Source: Gemmataceae bacterium (lineage in GTDB: Bacteria; Planctomycetota; Planctomycetia; Gemmatales; Gemmataceae). From it: DNA of 60,879 nt. The notes beneath the pieces were generated by a model. The model did no database searches and was not told the origin of the DNA. It saw nothing but the letters and a program-made list of their open reading frames with translations. Shown piece by piece: positions 25,927-34,842 of this stretch (positions within the stretch are counted from its first letter, which is position 1; each line of letters begins with the position of its first letter). The stretch spans positions 1 to 60,879 of the forward strand of contig JAKEET010000155.1 in NCBI GenBank assembly GCA_022616435.1. Reading direction: 5' to 3'. Position numbers and translations under genes: made by a program.

Positions 25927-26020
25927 GGAGAGATTCCTCATACGTCGGTGGCGGGACCGTCGAGAGTTGAATCTACCAGAACGGCGGCGCATTTCCAGCA
26001 CTTGCCGAACGAATCCGCGG

Positions 26021-26337
26021 TCAGGACGATTCCGCCGCCTCGGTCGCGATGACGGTGCAGTCACGACCTTGCGCGGCCCTTCGGTGATGTCCAGCCGGGT
26101 GCCGGCGCGAATCCGCGAGCGCACATTGGCTAGATCGGGGTTGAGCAATCCGAGTTGGCCCAACGTCGGGTTCGGCCGATCGGCCGATTCGAATTGCACG
26201 ATCACGCTGAAGAGTTCGTTGTCGCCGGTGATTCGCGCGGTCGGGACATAGCGAGCGCCGATCCACGGGGCCCGCCGGCCGCCTTGTTCCGGGGACAACC
26301 AGTCGAATCTCACGCGCGCAAGCAGTTGGCATGCCAT
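26021..26337 (-). pseudogene. Frameshifted small beta-barrel protein resembling EF-Tu domain 3
   Basis: Read from the ATG at 26337, the frame gives RVRFDWLSPEQGGRRAPWIG, FSVIVQFES and AGTRLDITEGPRKV, a pattern like the C-terminal barrel of EF-Tu (an AKLRFL..EGGR..SGYRP core and a FxLREGPRxVGxG end). After EGPRKVV the expected ending (CTVIATEAAESS then stop at 26021) is in a different frame, so one base has been lost or gained near 26060. Without correction the frame runs on into the oxidoreductase gene. It follows the other broken gene by 18 bases. The family resemblance is from memory of small stand-alone proteins of about 105 residues. Confidence 0.5.
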
Positions 26338-26355
26338 TCGGTGGGCTACCTCAAT

Positions 26356-26639
26356 TCAAGGCACTTCGACGATGCCGTGATGGACGGCGTTGATCAATGT
26401 CAGCAAGTCAACATCAGCGTACCGCGCTGGTCCAATCTGGTCCAGAGAAGCCAACCGAAACATCAGATCCGCGACGTTGTGACAGCTCCGTGCAGCAACA
26501 CTCCCCACTTTCTGGCATGCCTGTCGCTTTCCGCGAACCACTTACCCTCCAGGGAGTTGGTGATCGGGCGGAAGCCGTTGCAGCTACCGATGTCCGCCAG
26601 TTCTGCCGGACTCACAGCTCGAAAAAGTCGGATGCGCAT
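26356..26639 (-). pseudogene. Frameshifted small protein (NSLEGKWFAES family), toxin-like
   Basis: The ATG at 26639 lies two bases after the priA stop and opens RLFRAVSPAELADI, FRPITNSLEGKWFAES and HARKWGVLL, then hits TGA at 26465-26463. The rest of the protein (NVADLMFRLASLDQIGPARY, then LINAVHHGIVEVP, ending at 26356) continues in another frame. The joined product would be about 94 residues. The layout (LFRA start, EGKWFA core, DGIGPARYA end) recalls small proteins that I associate with ADP-ribosyltransferase- or RES-like folds; that link is tentative. The gene is either a real pseudogene or contains a sequencing error. Confidence 0.55.
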
Positions 26640-26641
26640 GA

Positions 26642-28984
26642 CTACAGCATATCCTGCGGGTCAATGTCCACCGTCACCTCAATCCCCTGCCCAGGCTTTG
26701 CGGTCGGCAGGGTCTGCCGCAGCACGTCGTGCAGGTACGCCGAGCTCGGCGATTGCAGTTGGAAATGGAAACGGTGGTAACCCTTCAGGCGGAAGATCGG
26801 CGCCTCCGCCGGGCCCAGGATGCGGATCTGGCCGGACTGGGTTTTCTTCAGCCGCTCCTGGGCCTGCTCAAATGCGGCGGCCAGGCGATCGGCGTAGTCG
26901 CCGGCCGACTTCGCGTTTTTCCCACGGACGATGAGCCGGGCCAGCCGCTGATACGGCGGATATCCGTGTTTTTGGCGATGGGCCAGCTCCGCCGCGGCAA
27001 AGCCGCGGTAGTCATGCCGGGCGGCCAGCGCGATGCTCGGGTGCTCCGGCTGAAACGTCTGCACGAACACCTTGCCGCCGCGCGGGCCCCTGCCTGTTCG
27101 GCCGGCGACCTGGGCCAGCAACTGAAAGGTGCGCTCGCCGGCCCGAAAATCGGCGAAGTGCAGGGCCACGTCGGCGTTCACCACGCCGACCAGCGTCACG
27201 TTGGGAAAATCCAGCCCCTTGGCGATCATCTGCGTGCCGAGCAGGATCTGGATGTCGCCGCGCTGGAAGGCGTGCAGCGTCTGGCGATGGCTGCCGGGCT
27301 TGCGCATCGAATCGCTGTCCATCCGTGCCGTCGTCGTGCCCGGGAACTTCGCTTCGATCTCCGCGTGCAGTTTTTCCGTCCCCATCCCCTGGTAGCGCAC
27401 CTGACCCAGGCCGCACACGGGGCAACGCTCGGCCGGCGGCTGCTCGTAGCCGCAGTAGTGGCACATGGCGACGTTGCGGTCTCGGTGAAAGATCAACGCC
27501 AGGTCGCAGAATTTGCACTGCTCGACGTGGCCGCAGCCCGGGCACTGGATGTGCGTCGAGAACCCGCGGCGATTCAGGAGCAGGATCACCTGGCCGCCGG
27601 CGTCGAGCGCTTGCCGCATGGCCCGCTCCAGGCTCGGGCTCAGGCCGTGGAGGCGCTTGTCCGGATGCCGGTCGTGACGCAGATCGACCAGGTGCACCGG
27701 CGGCAACGGCCGATCGAGCACCCGCTTCGGCAGCGACAGGAGCGTGTATTGCCCGCGTTCGGCGTTGTGCCAGCTTTCCAAGGACGGCGTCGCCGAGCCG
27801 AGGATGATCGGGATGTTTTCGAGCCGGGCCCGCATGACGGCCACGTCGCGGGCATGATAGCGCGGCGTGGCGTCTTGCTTGTAGCTGGAGTCGTGCTCCT
27901 CGTCGATGACGATCAGGCCGAGCCGGCGCGTCGGCGCGAACACGGCGCTGCGGGCCCCGACGATGACCCCGGCCTTGCCGGCCGCGATCTTGCGCCAGTG
28001 GCCGCCGCGCTCCGCCTGCTGCATGTGGCTGTGCAAGACCGCCACGTCGCCGCAGCGGCCGCGAAACGCCTGGATGGTTTGCGGCGTGAGGCTGATTTCC
28101 GGCACGAGGACCAGGGCTTCTTTACCCTGGCGAACGACCTCGTTGATGGCGCGCAGGTAGATCTCGGTCTTGCCGCTGCCGGTGATGCCGTGGAGCAGGA
28201 ATGGCTTGAACCCGCCGTCGCGCAAGGCCGGCTCGATCGTGTTCCAGACGAGCTGCTGATCGTCCGTGAGCGTGAACGGGGCTTCGGGCACGAAGTTCGA
28301 CGGCGGCGCGTCCGCGTCTTCATCATCGCGCTTTGGGACGGTCTCGATGCGGCCGAACTTGCGCCGCGCGAAGCCTTTATCGACGAGTGCCTTGATCGGC
28401 CCCATCGCGCACTGGCTCAAGCGGACCAGGTGGCGGACGTCGATCGGCTGATCTTGTTCCCGCAGGATTCCCAGAACATGCTTCTGCTTGCCGGTCAGCT
28501 TCGGCGGCGGATTGGGCCACAACGCCTGCGGCACGGCCTCGATCAGCACTACCGACCGCGTCCCGGCGCGGTGCTTGACGCCGGCCGGCACGATGGCGTT
28601 GAGCACCTGGCCCCAGCCGCACAGGTAGTAGTCGGCCAGCCAGCGCGTCAAGCGCAGGAGCTGCGGCGTGAACAGCGGCTCGTCATCGAGGATTTGCAGG
28701 AGCTGCTTGGCGTGGCGCTCGGGCGGCGTCGAGTTGACGCCGACGCAAAACCCGGCCGCCTTGCGATCGCCGCGGCCAAACGGCACGAGCACGCGCTTGC
28801 CGACGGCGATGATGTCGAGGAGATGGTCCGGCACCGCGTAGGTGTAGGCATGATCAAGCGGTCGGTCGAAGACGATCTCGGCGAAGCGGCTGGCGACGGC
28901 GATTGGCGGCGCCTCGGGTTCGCCGAACAGATTGGCTTGGAGATCGGGCACGATGCTGTCCTGGAACACGATGGCTGTCACCAT
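26642..28984 (-). CDS. priA: Primosomal replication helicase PriA
   Basis: PriA is a 3'-to-5' DNA helicase that reloads the replisome at stalled forks. The 780-residue protein contains the 3'-DNA-end-binding N-terminal domain (FDRPLDHAYTYAVPDHL, GKRVLVPFGRG), Walker A GITGSGKTEIY near residue 275, the DEEH box, helicase motif III GSATPSLES, and the zinc-binding insertion with paired cysteines (CPGCGHVEQCKFC, MCHYCG, CPVCG). The last motif reads AGRTGRGPRGGKVFVQT. The length is typical (about 730-830). Its stop is two bases from the start of the toxin-like pseudogene, so the pair may be co-transcribed. Confidence 0.95.
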   Translation of the reverse strand: MVTAIVFQDSIVPDLQANLFGEPEAPPIAVASRFAEIVFDRPLDHAYTYAVPDHLLDIIAVGKRVLVPFGRGDRKAAGFCVGVNSTPPERHAKQLLQILDDEPLFTPQLLRLTRWLADYYLCGWGQVLNAIVPAGVKHRAGTRSVVLIEAVPQALWPNPPPKLTGKQKHVLGILREQDQPIDVRHLVRLSQCAMGPIKALVDKGFARRKFGRIETVPKRDDEDADAPPSNFVPEAPFTLTDDQQLVWNTIEPALRDGGFKPFLLHGITGSGKTEIYLRAINEVVRQGKEALVLVPEISLTPQTIQAFRGRCGDVAVLHSHMQQAERGGHWRKIAAGKAGVIVGARSAVFAPTRRLGLIVIDEEHDSSYKQDATPRYHARDVAVMRARLENIPIILGSATPSLESWHNAERGQYTLLSLPKRVLDRPLPPVHLVDLRHDRHPDKRLHGLSPSLERAMRQALDAGGQVILLLNRRGFSTHIQCPGCGHVEQCKFCDLALIFHRDRNVAMCHYCGYEQPPAERCPVCGLGQVRYQGMGTEKLHAEIEAKFPGTTTARMDSDSMRKPGSHRQTLHAFQRGDIQILLGTQMIAKGLDFPNVTLVGVVNADVALHFADFRAGERTFQLLAQVAGRTGRGPRGGKVFVQTFQPEHPSIALAARHDYRGFAAAELAHRQKHGYPPYQRLARLIVRGKNAKSAGDYADRLAAAFEQAQERLKKTQSGQIRILGPAEAPIFRLKGYHRFHFQLQSPSSAYLHDVLRQTLPTAKPGQGIEVTVDIDPQDML

Positions 28985-29011
28985 ATTCTAGGGCGGTCTC
29001 GCTTCGAATTC

Positions 29012-29114
29012 GTTTAGCTCCGGTTCGAAGAACCGGGGCGGGCAGCATCCCGCGCGTAGCATGACTCCATTGCCAGGATGACGTCCGCCCCGGTTCTGCG
29101 AACCGGGGCTAAAC
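29012..29114. repeat. Paired CCCCGGTTCGAAGAACCGGGG repeats, second locus
   Basis: Element 29012-29042 and inverted partner 29083-29114, separated by 40 bases, belong to the same family as 17226-17385. They lie between priA and the permease genes. Confidence 0.85.
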
Positions 29115-29137
29115 ACGGGCGCATGAGCCTCGTGGGT

Positions 29138-30748
29138 TTACCGCGCCCGCTTCCCCGGCCACAGGTAGTAGACCGGGATCCCCGTCAGCACCAGCAAGAA
29201 GCTCGGCCAACTGTAGACGGGCCGCACAATCAAGAGCGCGATGGAGATGACGGCGCACATCACGACGTACAGCGCCGGAATCACCGGGTAGCCGAGGGCC
29301 CGATACGGCCGCGGCGCGTCGGGCATGGTGCGCCGCAGGATGAACAGGCCCCACACGGTGAGCACGTAGAAGATCAGCACGGCGAAGATGACGTAGTCGA
29401 GCAGCTCGCTGTAGCTGCCGGTGAAGATCAGCACGATCGACCAGAATCCCTGCAGGATCAGCCCCGCCGCGGGAACCCCCTGGCGATTGAGGGCGCCGAC
29501 GGATCGAAAGAACAATCGATCCTGGGCCATCGCATAGTAGAGCCGTGCCCCCATGAGGATCATGCCGTTGACGCAGCCGAAGGTGGAGATCATGATCGCG
29601 ACGGCCATGAACGGCACACCGAGGTTGGGGGAAGCCTGTTGCAGCACCGCGGTGCCGACGCGGTCGGCGCGGGCGTGCTGAATTCCCAGCTCGGGCGTGG
29701 CCTCGGCGAAGCGGCGTTCCACCTCGGCTTGCTCCTGAGGGGTCGCAGCCTGGTCGGCGGCGTCGGCAAGTTTGGCGGCCAGGGTCGCATCGCCGCCCAC
29801 CGGCAGCACGGCCAGGTAGGCCAGGTTGGCGAGCAGATACAGGATGATGACCATGCCGGTCCCCAGCGCCAGCGCCCCAGGCAGATTGCGGCGCGGGTTG
29901 GTGATCTCGCCGGCCGTGAACGTGATGTTGTTCCAGGCGTCCGCCGAGAACAGCGAGCCAACCATCGCCCCGCACACCACCAGCGTGATGGCCAGCGCCG
30001 AGATCGGCACGAAACGCGAGACCTCCTCGTACCGAGGCGTCTCCGAGATGCCGCCCCAGACGTCGCTCAGGTTGGCCGACACGGCCGTGGGATTCACCGC
30101 GACCGTGAGCCCCACCACGATCAAGAGGATCAGCGCCAGCGTCTTGGCGATGGTAAACGTGTTCTGCACGATCTTGCCTTCGCGCACGCCGCGGCAATTG
30201 AGCAGCGACAGGAAGGCCACGACCACGACGGCGACCAGCTGCCCCGCCGACACGGTGAACTCGGTGCGCTCGAAGAACACGCGCGGCTCCGACATCCAGG
30301 GGACGGGCAAGGTCAACCGGATGTCGCCGTGATCGACGCGCCAGAGGATGTTGTCGGTGCCGAGGGAAGGCACGAGCACGCCGAGGAACTTGGCGAAGGC
30401 GACGCCGACCGCCGCGATCGAGCCGGTCTGGATCACCAGGAAGCACGTCCAGCCGTACAGGAAGGCGGGCAGCGGTCCGTAGGCTTCGCGCAGGTAGACG
30501 TACTGGCCGCCAGCGTTGGGCATCATGGCGGCCAGCTCGGCGTAGCTCAAGGCGCCGATGATCGTCATCACGCCGGTCAGCACCCAGACGAGCATCAGCC
30601 AGCCGGACGAGCCGACGTCGCGGGCGATGTCGGCCGAGACGATGAAGATGCCCGAGCCGATCATGGTGCCGGCGACGAGCATGGTGGCGTCGAACAGGCC
30701 GAGCTGCTGGCGGAAGCCGGTTTCAGTCGGCGTTTGCATCTGGCTCAT
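29138..30748 (-). CDS. APC-family amino acid permease
   Basis: A 536-residue membrane protein with about twelve helices. The first helix holds the substrate-binding break GTMIGSGIFIV (near residue 29), followed by the amphipathic ALSYAELAAMMPNAGGQYVYLREAYGP segment, both hallmarks of the LAT/cationic amino acid permease group. A charged insertion of about 60 residues (VGGDATLAAKLADAADQAAT..) interrupts a loop between helices in the second half. The ATG at 30748 is chosen because it begins 10 codons before the first helix; it is 11 bases from the stop of the second permease upstream, suggesting one transcript. Confidence 0.88.
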   Translation of the reverse strand: MSQMQTPTETGFRQQLGLFDATMLVAGTMIGSGIFIVSADIARDVGSSGWLMLVWVLTGVMTIIGALSYAELAAMMPNAGGQYVYLREAYGPLPAFLYGWTCFLVIQTGSIAAVGVAFAKFLGVLVPSLGTDNILWRVDHGDIRLTLPVPWMSEPRVFFERTEFTVSAGQLVAVVVVAFLSLLNCRGVREGKIVQNTFTIAKTLALILLIVVGLTVAVNPTAVSANLSDVWGGISETPRYEEVSRFVPISALAITLVVCGAMVGSLFSADAWNNITFTAGEITNPRRNLPGALALGTGMVIILYLLANLAYLAVLPVGGDATLAAKLADAADQAATPQEQAEVERRFAEATPELGIQHARADRVGTAVLQQASPNLGVPFMAVAIMISTFGCVNGMILMGARLYYAMAQDRLFFRSVGALNRQGVPAAGLILQGFWSIVLIFTGSYSELLDYVIFAVLIFYVLTVWGLFILRRTMPDAPRPYRALGYPVIPALYVVMCAVISIALLIVRPVYSWPSFLLVLTGIPVYYLWPGKRAR

Positions 30749-30758
30749 GCGGCTTTTC

Positions 30759-32549
30759 TCAATCCTTGAGTGATCCACCCGGCGAGGCGCCGTGGGCCGA
30801 AATCTCACCGCGCAGCTCCTTGCCGAGGATGCTGTGTTTCCGGCTGTAGAGGACGTAGATCAGCAGGCCGAGGGCCAGCCAGCCGAGGAGCCGGTACCAG
30901 TTCTCCGGGGGCAACGACAGCATCAGCAGCAGGCACATGCCGATCCCCAGAAGCGGCACCAGCGGCACGAACGGGCACCGGAACGGGCGCTCGGCGCCGG
31001 GATCGGTGCGGCGCATGATGAGTACGGCGGCGCAGACGATGACGAAAGCGAACAAAGTTCCGATGTTGGTCAGGTGCAAGAGCGCGTCGATCGGAAGGAA
31101 CCCGGTGAGCGCCGCCACGAAGACGCCGACCAAGATCGTGCTTTTCCACGGTGTTCGGAAGGAGGGGTGCACGTCGGCGAAGAAGCCCTTCGGAATCAAG
31201 CCGTCGCGTGCCATGGCAAGGAACACGCGTGGAGCGCTGAGCATCATGACCAGGAGTACCGAGGTGATGCCGGCGACGCCGGCCGCGGCAATGATGAACT
31301 CGGCCCAGGGCAAGCCGATCTGCTTGAAAGCGTCGGAAACGCCGGCGTTCGTGTCGATTTCGGTGTATCGCACCATGCCGGTCAGCACTGCCACCACGCC
31401 GATGTACAAGATGGTGCACACCACCAATGAAGCGATGATGCCGATGGGCACGTCGCGTTGCGGCTTGACTGCTTCCTCGGCATGGGTGGAAACCGAATCG
31501 AAACCGATGTAGGCGAAGAAGATGATCGCAGCGCCCGCCAGCACGCCGATCGGCTCACCCGAGGCATTCGATTGCCCCAGCATCGGGATGCCGAAGAAGC
31601 TGACGCCGCTCCAACCATAAGGTGCGAACGGCTGCCAGTTGTCCGGGTTCATGTAGAAGGCCCCGACGAGAATGACGAACAGCACGGCCGCGACCTTGAT
31701 GAACACCATCAACGCATTGAAGCCAGCGCTTTCCGAGATGCCCTTGACGAGAACGACGGTGACCATGGCGACGATGATGATCGCGGGGAGATTGATGTAG
31801 GCGCGCTCATGATGCGTGATCCGCGCTTCGGTCGTGGCGTCGCCGACCGGACCGATGACGATGGTCTTGTCGATGGCCTTCCCCTCGCTCATCGCCTTGC
31901 CCGTGAACGTCCAGAAAACGCCCTTGGTAGCCTTGACGCTGCCGTCGGCCCAGACGGCGTTCTTGCTGTCCACGGCGCGTTGCGTCACTGTGAGCGGCGC
32001 GTCCTTGTCGTCCGGAAGCAGTTCCTTCTTCACGTCGGCGCGCGCGTGCTTCGCGATCATGTTCGGCAAGATATGACCTTGATCATACTTGTGCGGCGCT
32101 CCCGATAGTGCCATCGGCACCACCAACCCGAATTTGGCAATCACACTCTGAAAGTACCCCGACCAGCCGTTGGCGACGGTGGAGGCGCCGACCGCGTATT
32201 CCAGCACCAGGTCCCAGCCGATGATCCACGCGAACAATTCGCCCATGGTGGTGTAAGCGTAGGTGTAGGCGCTGCCGGCCACCGGCGCCATCGACGCGAA
32301 CTCGGCGTAGCACAGGGCGGCGAAAATGCACGTGACGCCTGCGACCATGTACGACACCATCAGGGCGGGGCCGGCGTAGTTGCGCGCCGCCGAACCGGTC
32401 GCCACGAAGATGCCGGCCCCGATCACCGCCCCGACGCCCAGCGCCGTCAAGGTCACCGGCCCGAGCACGCGCTTGAGGCGGTGCTCGCCCGCCATTTCAT
32501 CCAGCAGCACCTTCAATGATTTCCTGGCAAAGAGCTGGCTCAAGGTCAT
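30759..32549 (-). CDS. APC-family cationic amino acid transporter (CAT type)
   Basis: A 596-residue permease of the CAT/YfnA type, starting with the family's cytoplasmic helix (SQLFARKSLKVLLDEMAGEHRLKRVLGP) and helix 1 motif GVGAVIGAGIFVATG. AYTYAYTTMGELFAWIIGWDL and FFAYIGFDSVSTHAEEAVKPQRDVP are also diagnostic. An unusual hydrophilic stretch of roughly 100 residues (PHKYDQGHILPNMIAKHARAD, on to ITHHERAYINLPA) lies between two helices near residue 150 and probably forms an extracytoplasmic domain. It is first in a two-gene unit with the other APC permease. Confidence 0.9.
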   Translation of the reverse strand: MTLSQLFARKSLKVLLDEMAGEHRLKRVLGPVTLTALGVGAVIGAGIFVATGSAARNYAGPALMVSYMVAGVTCIFAALCYAEFASMAPVAGSAYTYAYTTMGELFAWIIGWDLVLEYAVGASTVANGWSGYFQSVIAKFGLVVPMALSGAPHKYDQGHILPNMIAKHARADVKKELLPDDKDAPLTVTQRAVDSKNAVWADGSVKATKGVFWTFTGKAMSEGKAIDKTIVIGPVGDATTEARITHHERAYINLPAIIIVAMVTVVLVKGISESAGFNALMVFIKVAAVLFVILVGAFYMNPDNWQPFAPYGWSGVSFFGIPMLGQSNASGEPIGVLAGAAIIFFAYIGFDSVSTHAEEAVKPQRDVPIGIIASLVVCTILYIGVVAVLTGMVRYTEIDTNAGVSDAFKQIGLPWAEFIIAAAGVAGITSVLLVMMLSAPRVFLAMARDGLIPKGFFADVHPSFRTPWKSTILVGVFVAALTGFLPIDALLHLTNIGTLFAFVIVCAAVLIMRRTDPGAERPFRCPFVPLVPLLGIGMCLLLMLSLPPENWYRLLGWLALGLLIYVLYSRKHSILGKELRGEISAHGASPGGSLKD

Positions 32550-32566
32550 CCTGCCTTTTCTTGCAA

Positions 32567-32628
32567 ACGCCGCTTGCGGCTTAGCGCGACATGACTGCCG
32601 CACCCGAACGCTAAGCCGCAAGCGGCGT
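32567..32628. repeat. GCCGCTTGCGGCTTAGCG inverted repeat, copy 2
   Basis: Perfect 20-base arms (32567-32586 and 32609-32628) around a 22-base loop, between the permease start and the dtd stop. Confidence 0.85.
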
Positions 32629-32673
32629 CCATTGGCATGCAACCTTATCAAATCTCGGGCCGTATCGCAAAGC

Positions 32674-33114
32674 CTATTTGCTGTCCACGATCAACGTCAC
32701 CGGGCCGTCATTCACCAGCTCGACCTGCATGTCGGCCCCGAAGCGGCCCGTCGCCACCGGCACGCCGAGGGCCTTCACCGCGTTGATGAACGCCTCGTAG
32801 AGCGGAATCGCGAGCGGCGGCGGGGCGGCGTCGATAAAGCTCGGCCGCCGTCCCTTGCGACTGTCGCCGTAGAGCGTGAACTGGCTGACGATCAGCACCG
32901 CGCCGCCGATCTCGGCGACGTCGCGGTTCATCTTGCCGTCGGCATCGTTGAAGATCCGCAGGCCGACGATCTTCTCGGCCAGCCATTTGGCGTGTTCGAC
33001 GGTATCGGAGTGCGTGACACCCAGGAGCGCGACCAGCCCGGGGCCGATCTCGCCGGCGATTTCACCGGCGATGGCGACCTTGGCGCGGGAGACGCGTTGC
33101 AGCACGGCACGCAT
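32674..33114 (-). CDS. dtd: D-aminoacyl-tRNA deacylase
   Basis: Dtd removes D-amino acids (and mischarged glycine) from tRNA, protecting translation. The 146-residue protein has the family's N-terminus [13 protein letters not shown], the active-site motif VSQFTLYGD (with the neighbouring SRKGRRPSF), and the C-terminal [11 protein letters not shown], where the Gly-cisPro-like dipeptide corresponds to GP in the conserved GPVT motif. The length is standard. The start is unambiguous because a perfect 50-base palindrome begins 11 bases upstream. Confidence 0.95.
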   Translation of the reverse strand: MRAVLQRVSRAKVAIAGEIAGEIGPGLVALLGVTHSDTVEHAKWLAEKIVGLRIFNDADGKMNRDVAEIGGAVLIVSQFTLYGDSRKGRRPSFIDAAPPPLAIPLYEAFINAVKALGVPVATGRFGADMQVELVNDGPVTLIVDSK

Positions 33115-33124
33115 GACCGAATTC

Positions 33125-33174
33125 GGCGAGCCGAGGTGCGTCAGCACCCGGGTGCTGACGCACCTCGGCTCGCC
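33125..33174. repeat. Perfect 50-bp palindrome
   Basis: The two 25-base halves (33125-33149 and 33150-33174) are exact reverse complements without any loop (centre ACCC/GGGT). It fills the 75-base gap between divergent dtd and the small gene at 33190. Confidence 0.95.
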
Positions 33175-33177
33175 GGT

Positions 33178-33183
33178 TACATT
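33178..33183 (+). promoter_or_regulatory. -10-like TACATT six bases before the ATG at 33190
   Basis: TACATT is followed by GAAGGT and then the start codon, the leaderless arrangement seen at other genes of this window. The upstream flank is the 50-bp palindrome, so a normal -35 is not evident. Confidence 0.4.
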
Positions 33184-33189
33184 GAAGGT

Positions 33190-33468
33190 ATGAGCGAATC
33201 GAAACAGCCGCGTAACTACTCGCCGCACCAGCACAAGATCATCCAGCGTTACTACGACAACCTCGGGACCATCAAGACCGAGCGGCTCGCGGAGCTGGTG
33301 GGGGAATTGTATCTTGCGGAAGGGAAGAAGAAAGCGAAGCTGTGGCAGCAGGCCGGCGACGTGATGAGGAAGCTCGGTGTGCCGGCGGCGCGGGTCGAAC
33401 ATCTCTTGAAGCAGCAAAAACCGGAGCTGATCGCGGAGGTGGTGAAGGAGCTGGAAGCGAAGAAGTAG
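33190..33468 (+). CDS. Small helical protein of unknown function
   Basis: A 92-residue, lysine- and glutamate-rich, probably all-helical protein ([40 protein letters not shown], then [14 protein letters not shown]). There is no signal peptide and no cysteines. Its codon pattern and helical periodicity support a real gene. It is divergent from dtd across the 50-bp palindrome and may be read as a leaderless mRNA. No family is recognised with confidence. Confidence 0.75.
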   Translation: MSESKQPRNYSPHQHKIIQRYYDNLGTIKTERLAELVGELYLAEGKKKAKLWQQAGDVMRKLGVPAARVEHLLKQQKPELIAEVVKELEAKK

Positions 33469-33474
33469 AACTGC

Positions 33475-33563
33475 TTGCCGTTGCGCGCCCGCAGGAACGC
33501 GCCTGCGGCTGCAGGGTTGCCGCTCGGCGAAGGTTGGCGCGAGCGCGAAACGGTGAACGATCG
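33475..33563. repeat. TTGCCGTTGCGCGC / GCGCGAGCGCGAAAC repeat, copy 1
   Basis: The right end GGCGCGAGCGCGAAACGGTGAACGATCG nearly matches 35803-35829. The left end TTGCCGTTGCGCGCCCGC corresponds to 35753-35770. It lies between convergent genes. Confidence 0.65.
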
Positions 33564-33570
33564 AGGATCG

Positions 33571-34785
33571 TCACTTCAACTCCACGCACACCAGTTCCTT
33601 CGCATCCCGCACGTACAGCCTGCCGTTCGAAAGCGCCGGGTGCGCCCAGGTGTTGCCGCAGATCTTGGCGCGGGCCAGCTCGCGGTATTCCTTCGGATTG
33701 GGATCGAACAGGACCAGGTTGCCGGCTTCCTCCAGGAGCAGCATCTTGTTGTCGCCGGTGCGCAAGAGCGTGGCGTGGTACGTGCCGACCTTGTTCTTGC
33801 GCGTCCACCGTTTCTTCCCGGTGGCAGCATCGACGCAGTGGAGCATCGCCTGCTTGCTGAGCAGCGAGCCCGTGATCAGGTAGACGTTGTCCGTGCCGAC
33901 CGTCACGGGGGTGGAGAAATAGCAGTTCAGGTCCGGGTTGAGCCACTGCTTCTTGACCTTGCCGCCGTCCAGCTTCAAGCCGACGCTGCCGAGCGTGATC
34001 GAGCTGCCGACGAGCAAGTCGCCGACCAGCACCGGCGTCGTGGAGCTTTCGTTGATAGCGTCCTGGAAGGGGAACTGCCACGCCACGTCGCCGTCGTCGG
34101 GCGCGATGCCGACCAGGCCCTTTCCGGTCAGGAAGACGAGCATCCGGGCGTCGTCTCGGCCCATCGCGATCGGCGACGCGTAGCTGGCCTTGTCGTCGAG
34201 GGCCTTCCACGCTTCCTTGCCGCTGGTCTTGTCCAAAGCGACGATCGACGCGCCCTTGCCGCCGACATTGACGAAGACCCGGTTGCCGTCGACCAGCGGC
34301 GAACAGGAGACGCCGAAGAACAGGTTGGCGGCCTTGTATTGCTTGAGCGTGTCGATTTCCCAGAGCCGGCCGCCGTCGGCGGCGCTCAGGCAGGTGAGGA
34401 CGCCGGTGATGCCGAACGTGTAGATCTTGCCGTCATCGACGGCCGGGGTGCCACGCGGGCCGTTGCCGAACAGGCCCTTGAATGGGCCGCGCCTGCAGGT
34501 CTGCTTCCAGACGCGTTTGCCGGTGACGGCGTCGAACGCCTCGACTTGCTCATTGTCCTGGTTGGCGAGCTTGGTGAACAGGAACACCTTGCCGCCGGCG
34601 ACCACCGGCGCTGCGTGGCCCTCGCCGACCGGCTGCTTCCAAAGGATCTTGGGGGCCGATTTCCAAGGCGCGACGATCTCGCTGGAGCTGCCGTCGCGGC
34701 GCGGGCCAAGCCATTGCGGCCAGTCGGCGGCGGTGATGGCGGAGGCGGTCAGCAAGAGGGAAAACGACGACAGAAGCGGTTTCAT
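33571..34785 (-). CDS. Exported PQQ-binding-like beta-propeller protein
   Basis: The 404-residue product starts with a signal peptide (KPLLSSFSLLLTASAITA) and WPQWLGPRRDGSS, the usual opening of planctomycete quinoprotein-like propellers. Repeated blades show GKVFLF..AFDAVTGKRVWK, GKIYTFGITGVLTCLSAADGGRLW, VALDKTSGKEAWK and HCVDAATGKKRWTR. Several blades carry the tryptophan-docking pattern but no PQQ ligands can be assigned. It is likely a periplasmic binding or scaffold protein rather than a dehydrogenase. The gene is alone on the minus strand, upstream of nothing obvious, with the two YkgJ-type genes 57 bases behind its start. Confidence 0.88.
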   Translation of the reverse strand: MKPLLSSFSLLLTASAITAADWPQWLGPRRDGSSSEIVAPWKSAPKILWKQPVGEGHAAPVVAGGKVFLFTKLANQDNEQVEAFDAVTGKRVWKQTCRRGPFKGLFGNGPRGTPAVDDGKIYTFGITGVLTCLSAADGGRLWEIDTLKQYKAANLFFGVSCSPLVDGNRVFVNVGGKGASIVALDKTSGKEAWKALDDKASYASPIAMGRDDARMLVFLTGKGLVGIAPDDGDVAWQFPFQDAINESSTTPVLVGDLLVGSSITLGSVGLKLDGGKVKKQWLNPDLNCYFSTPVTVGTDNVYLITGSLLSKQAMLHCVDAATGKKRWTRKNKVGTYHATLLRTGDNKMLLLEEAGNLVLFDPNPKEYRELARAKICGNTWAHPALSNGRLYVRDAKELVCVELK

Positions 34786-34842
34786 CAGCGGTACCCTTCA
34801 CCTCCGGGAATCGCTGCGCTCATCCCGGGGCTTGGACTGTTC

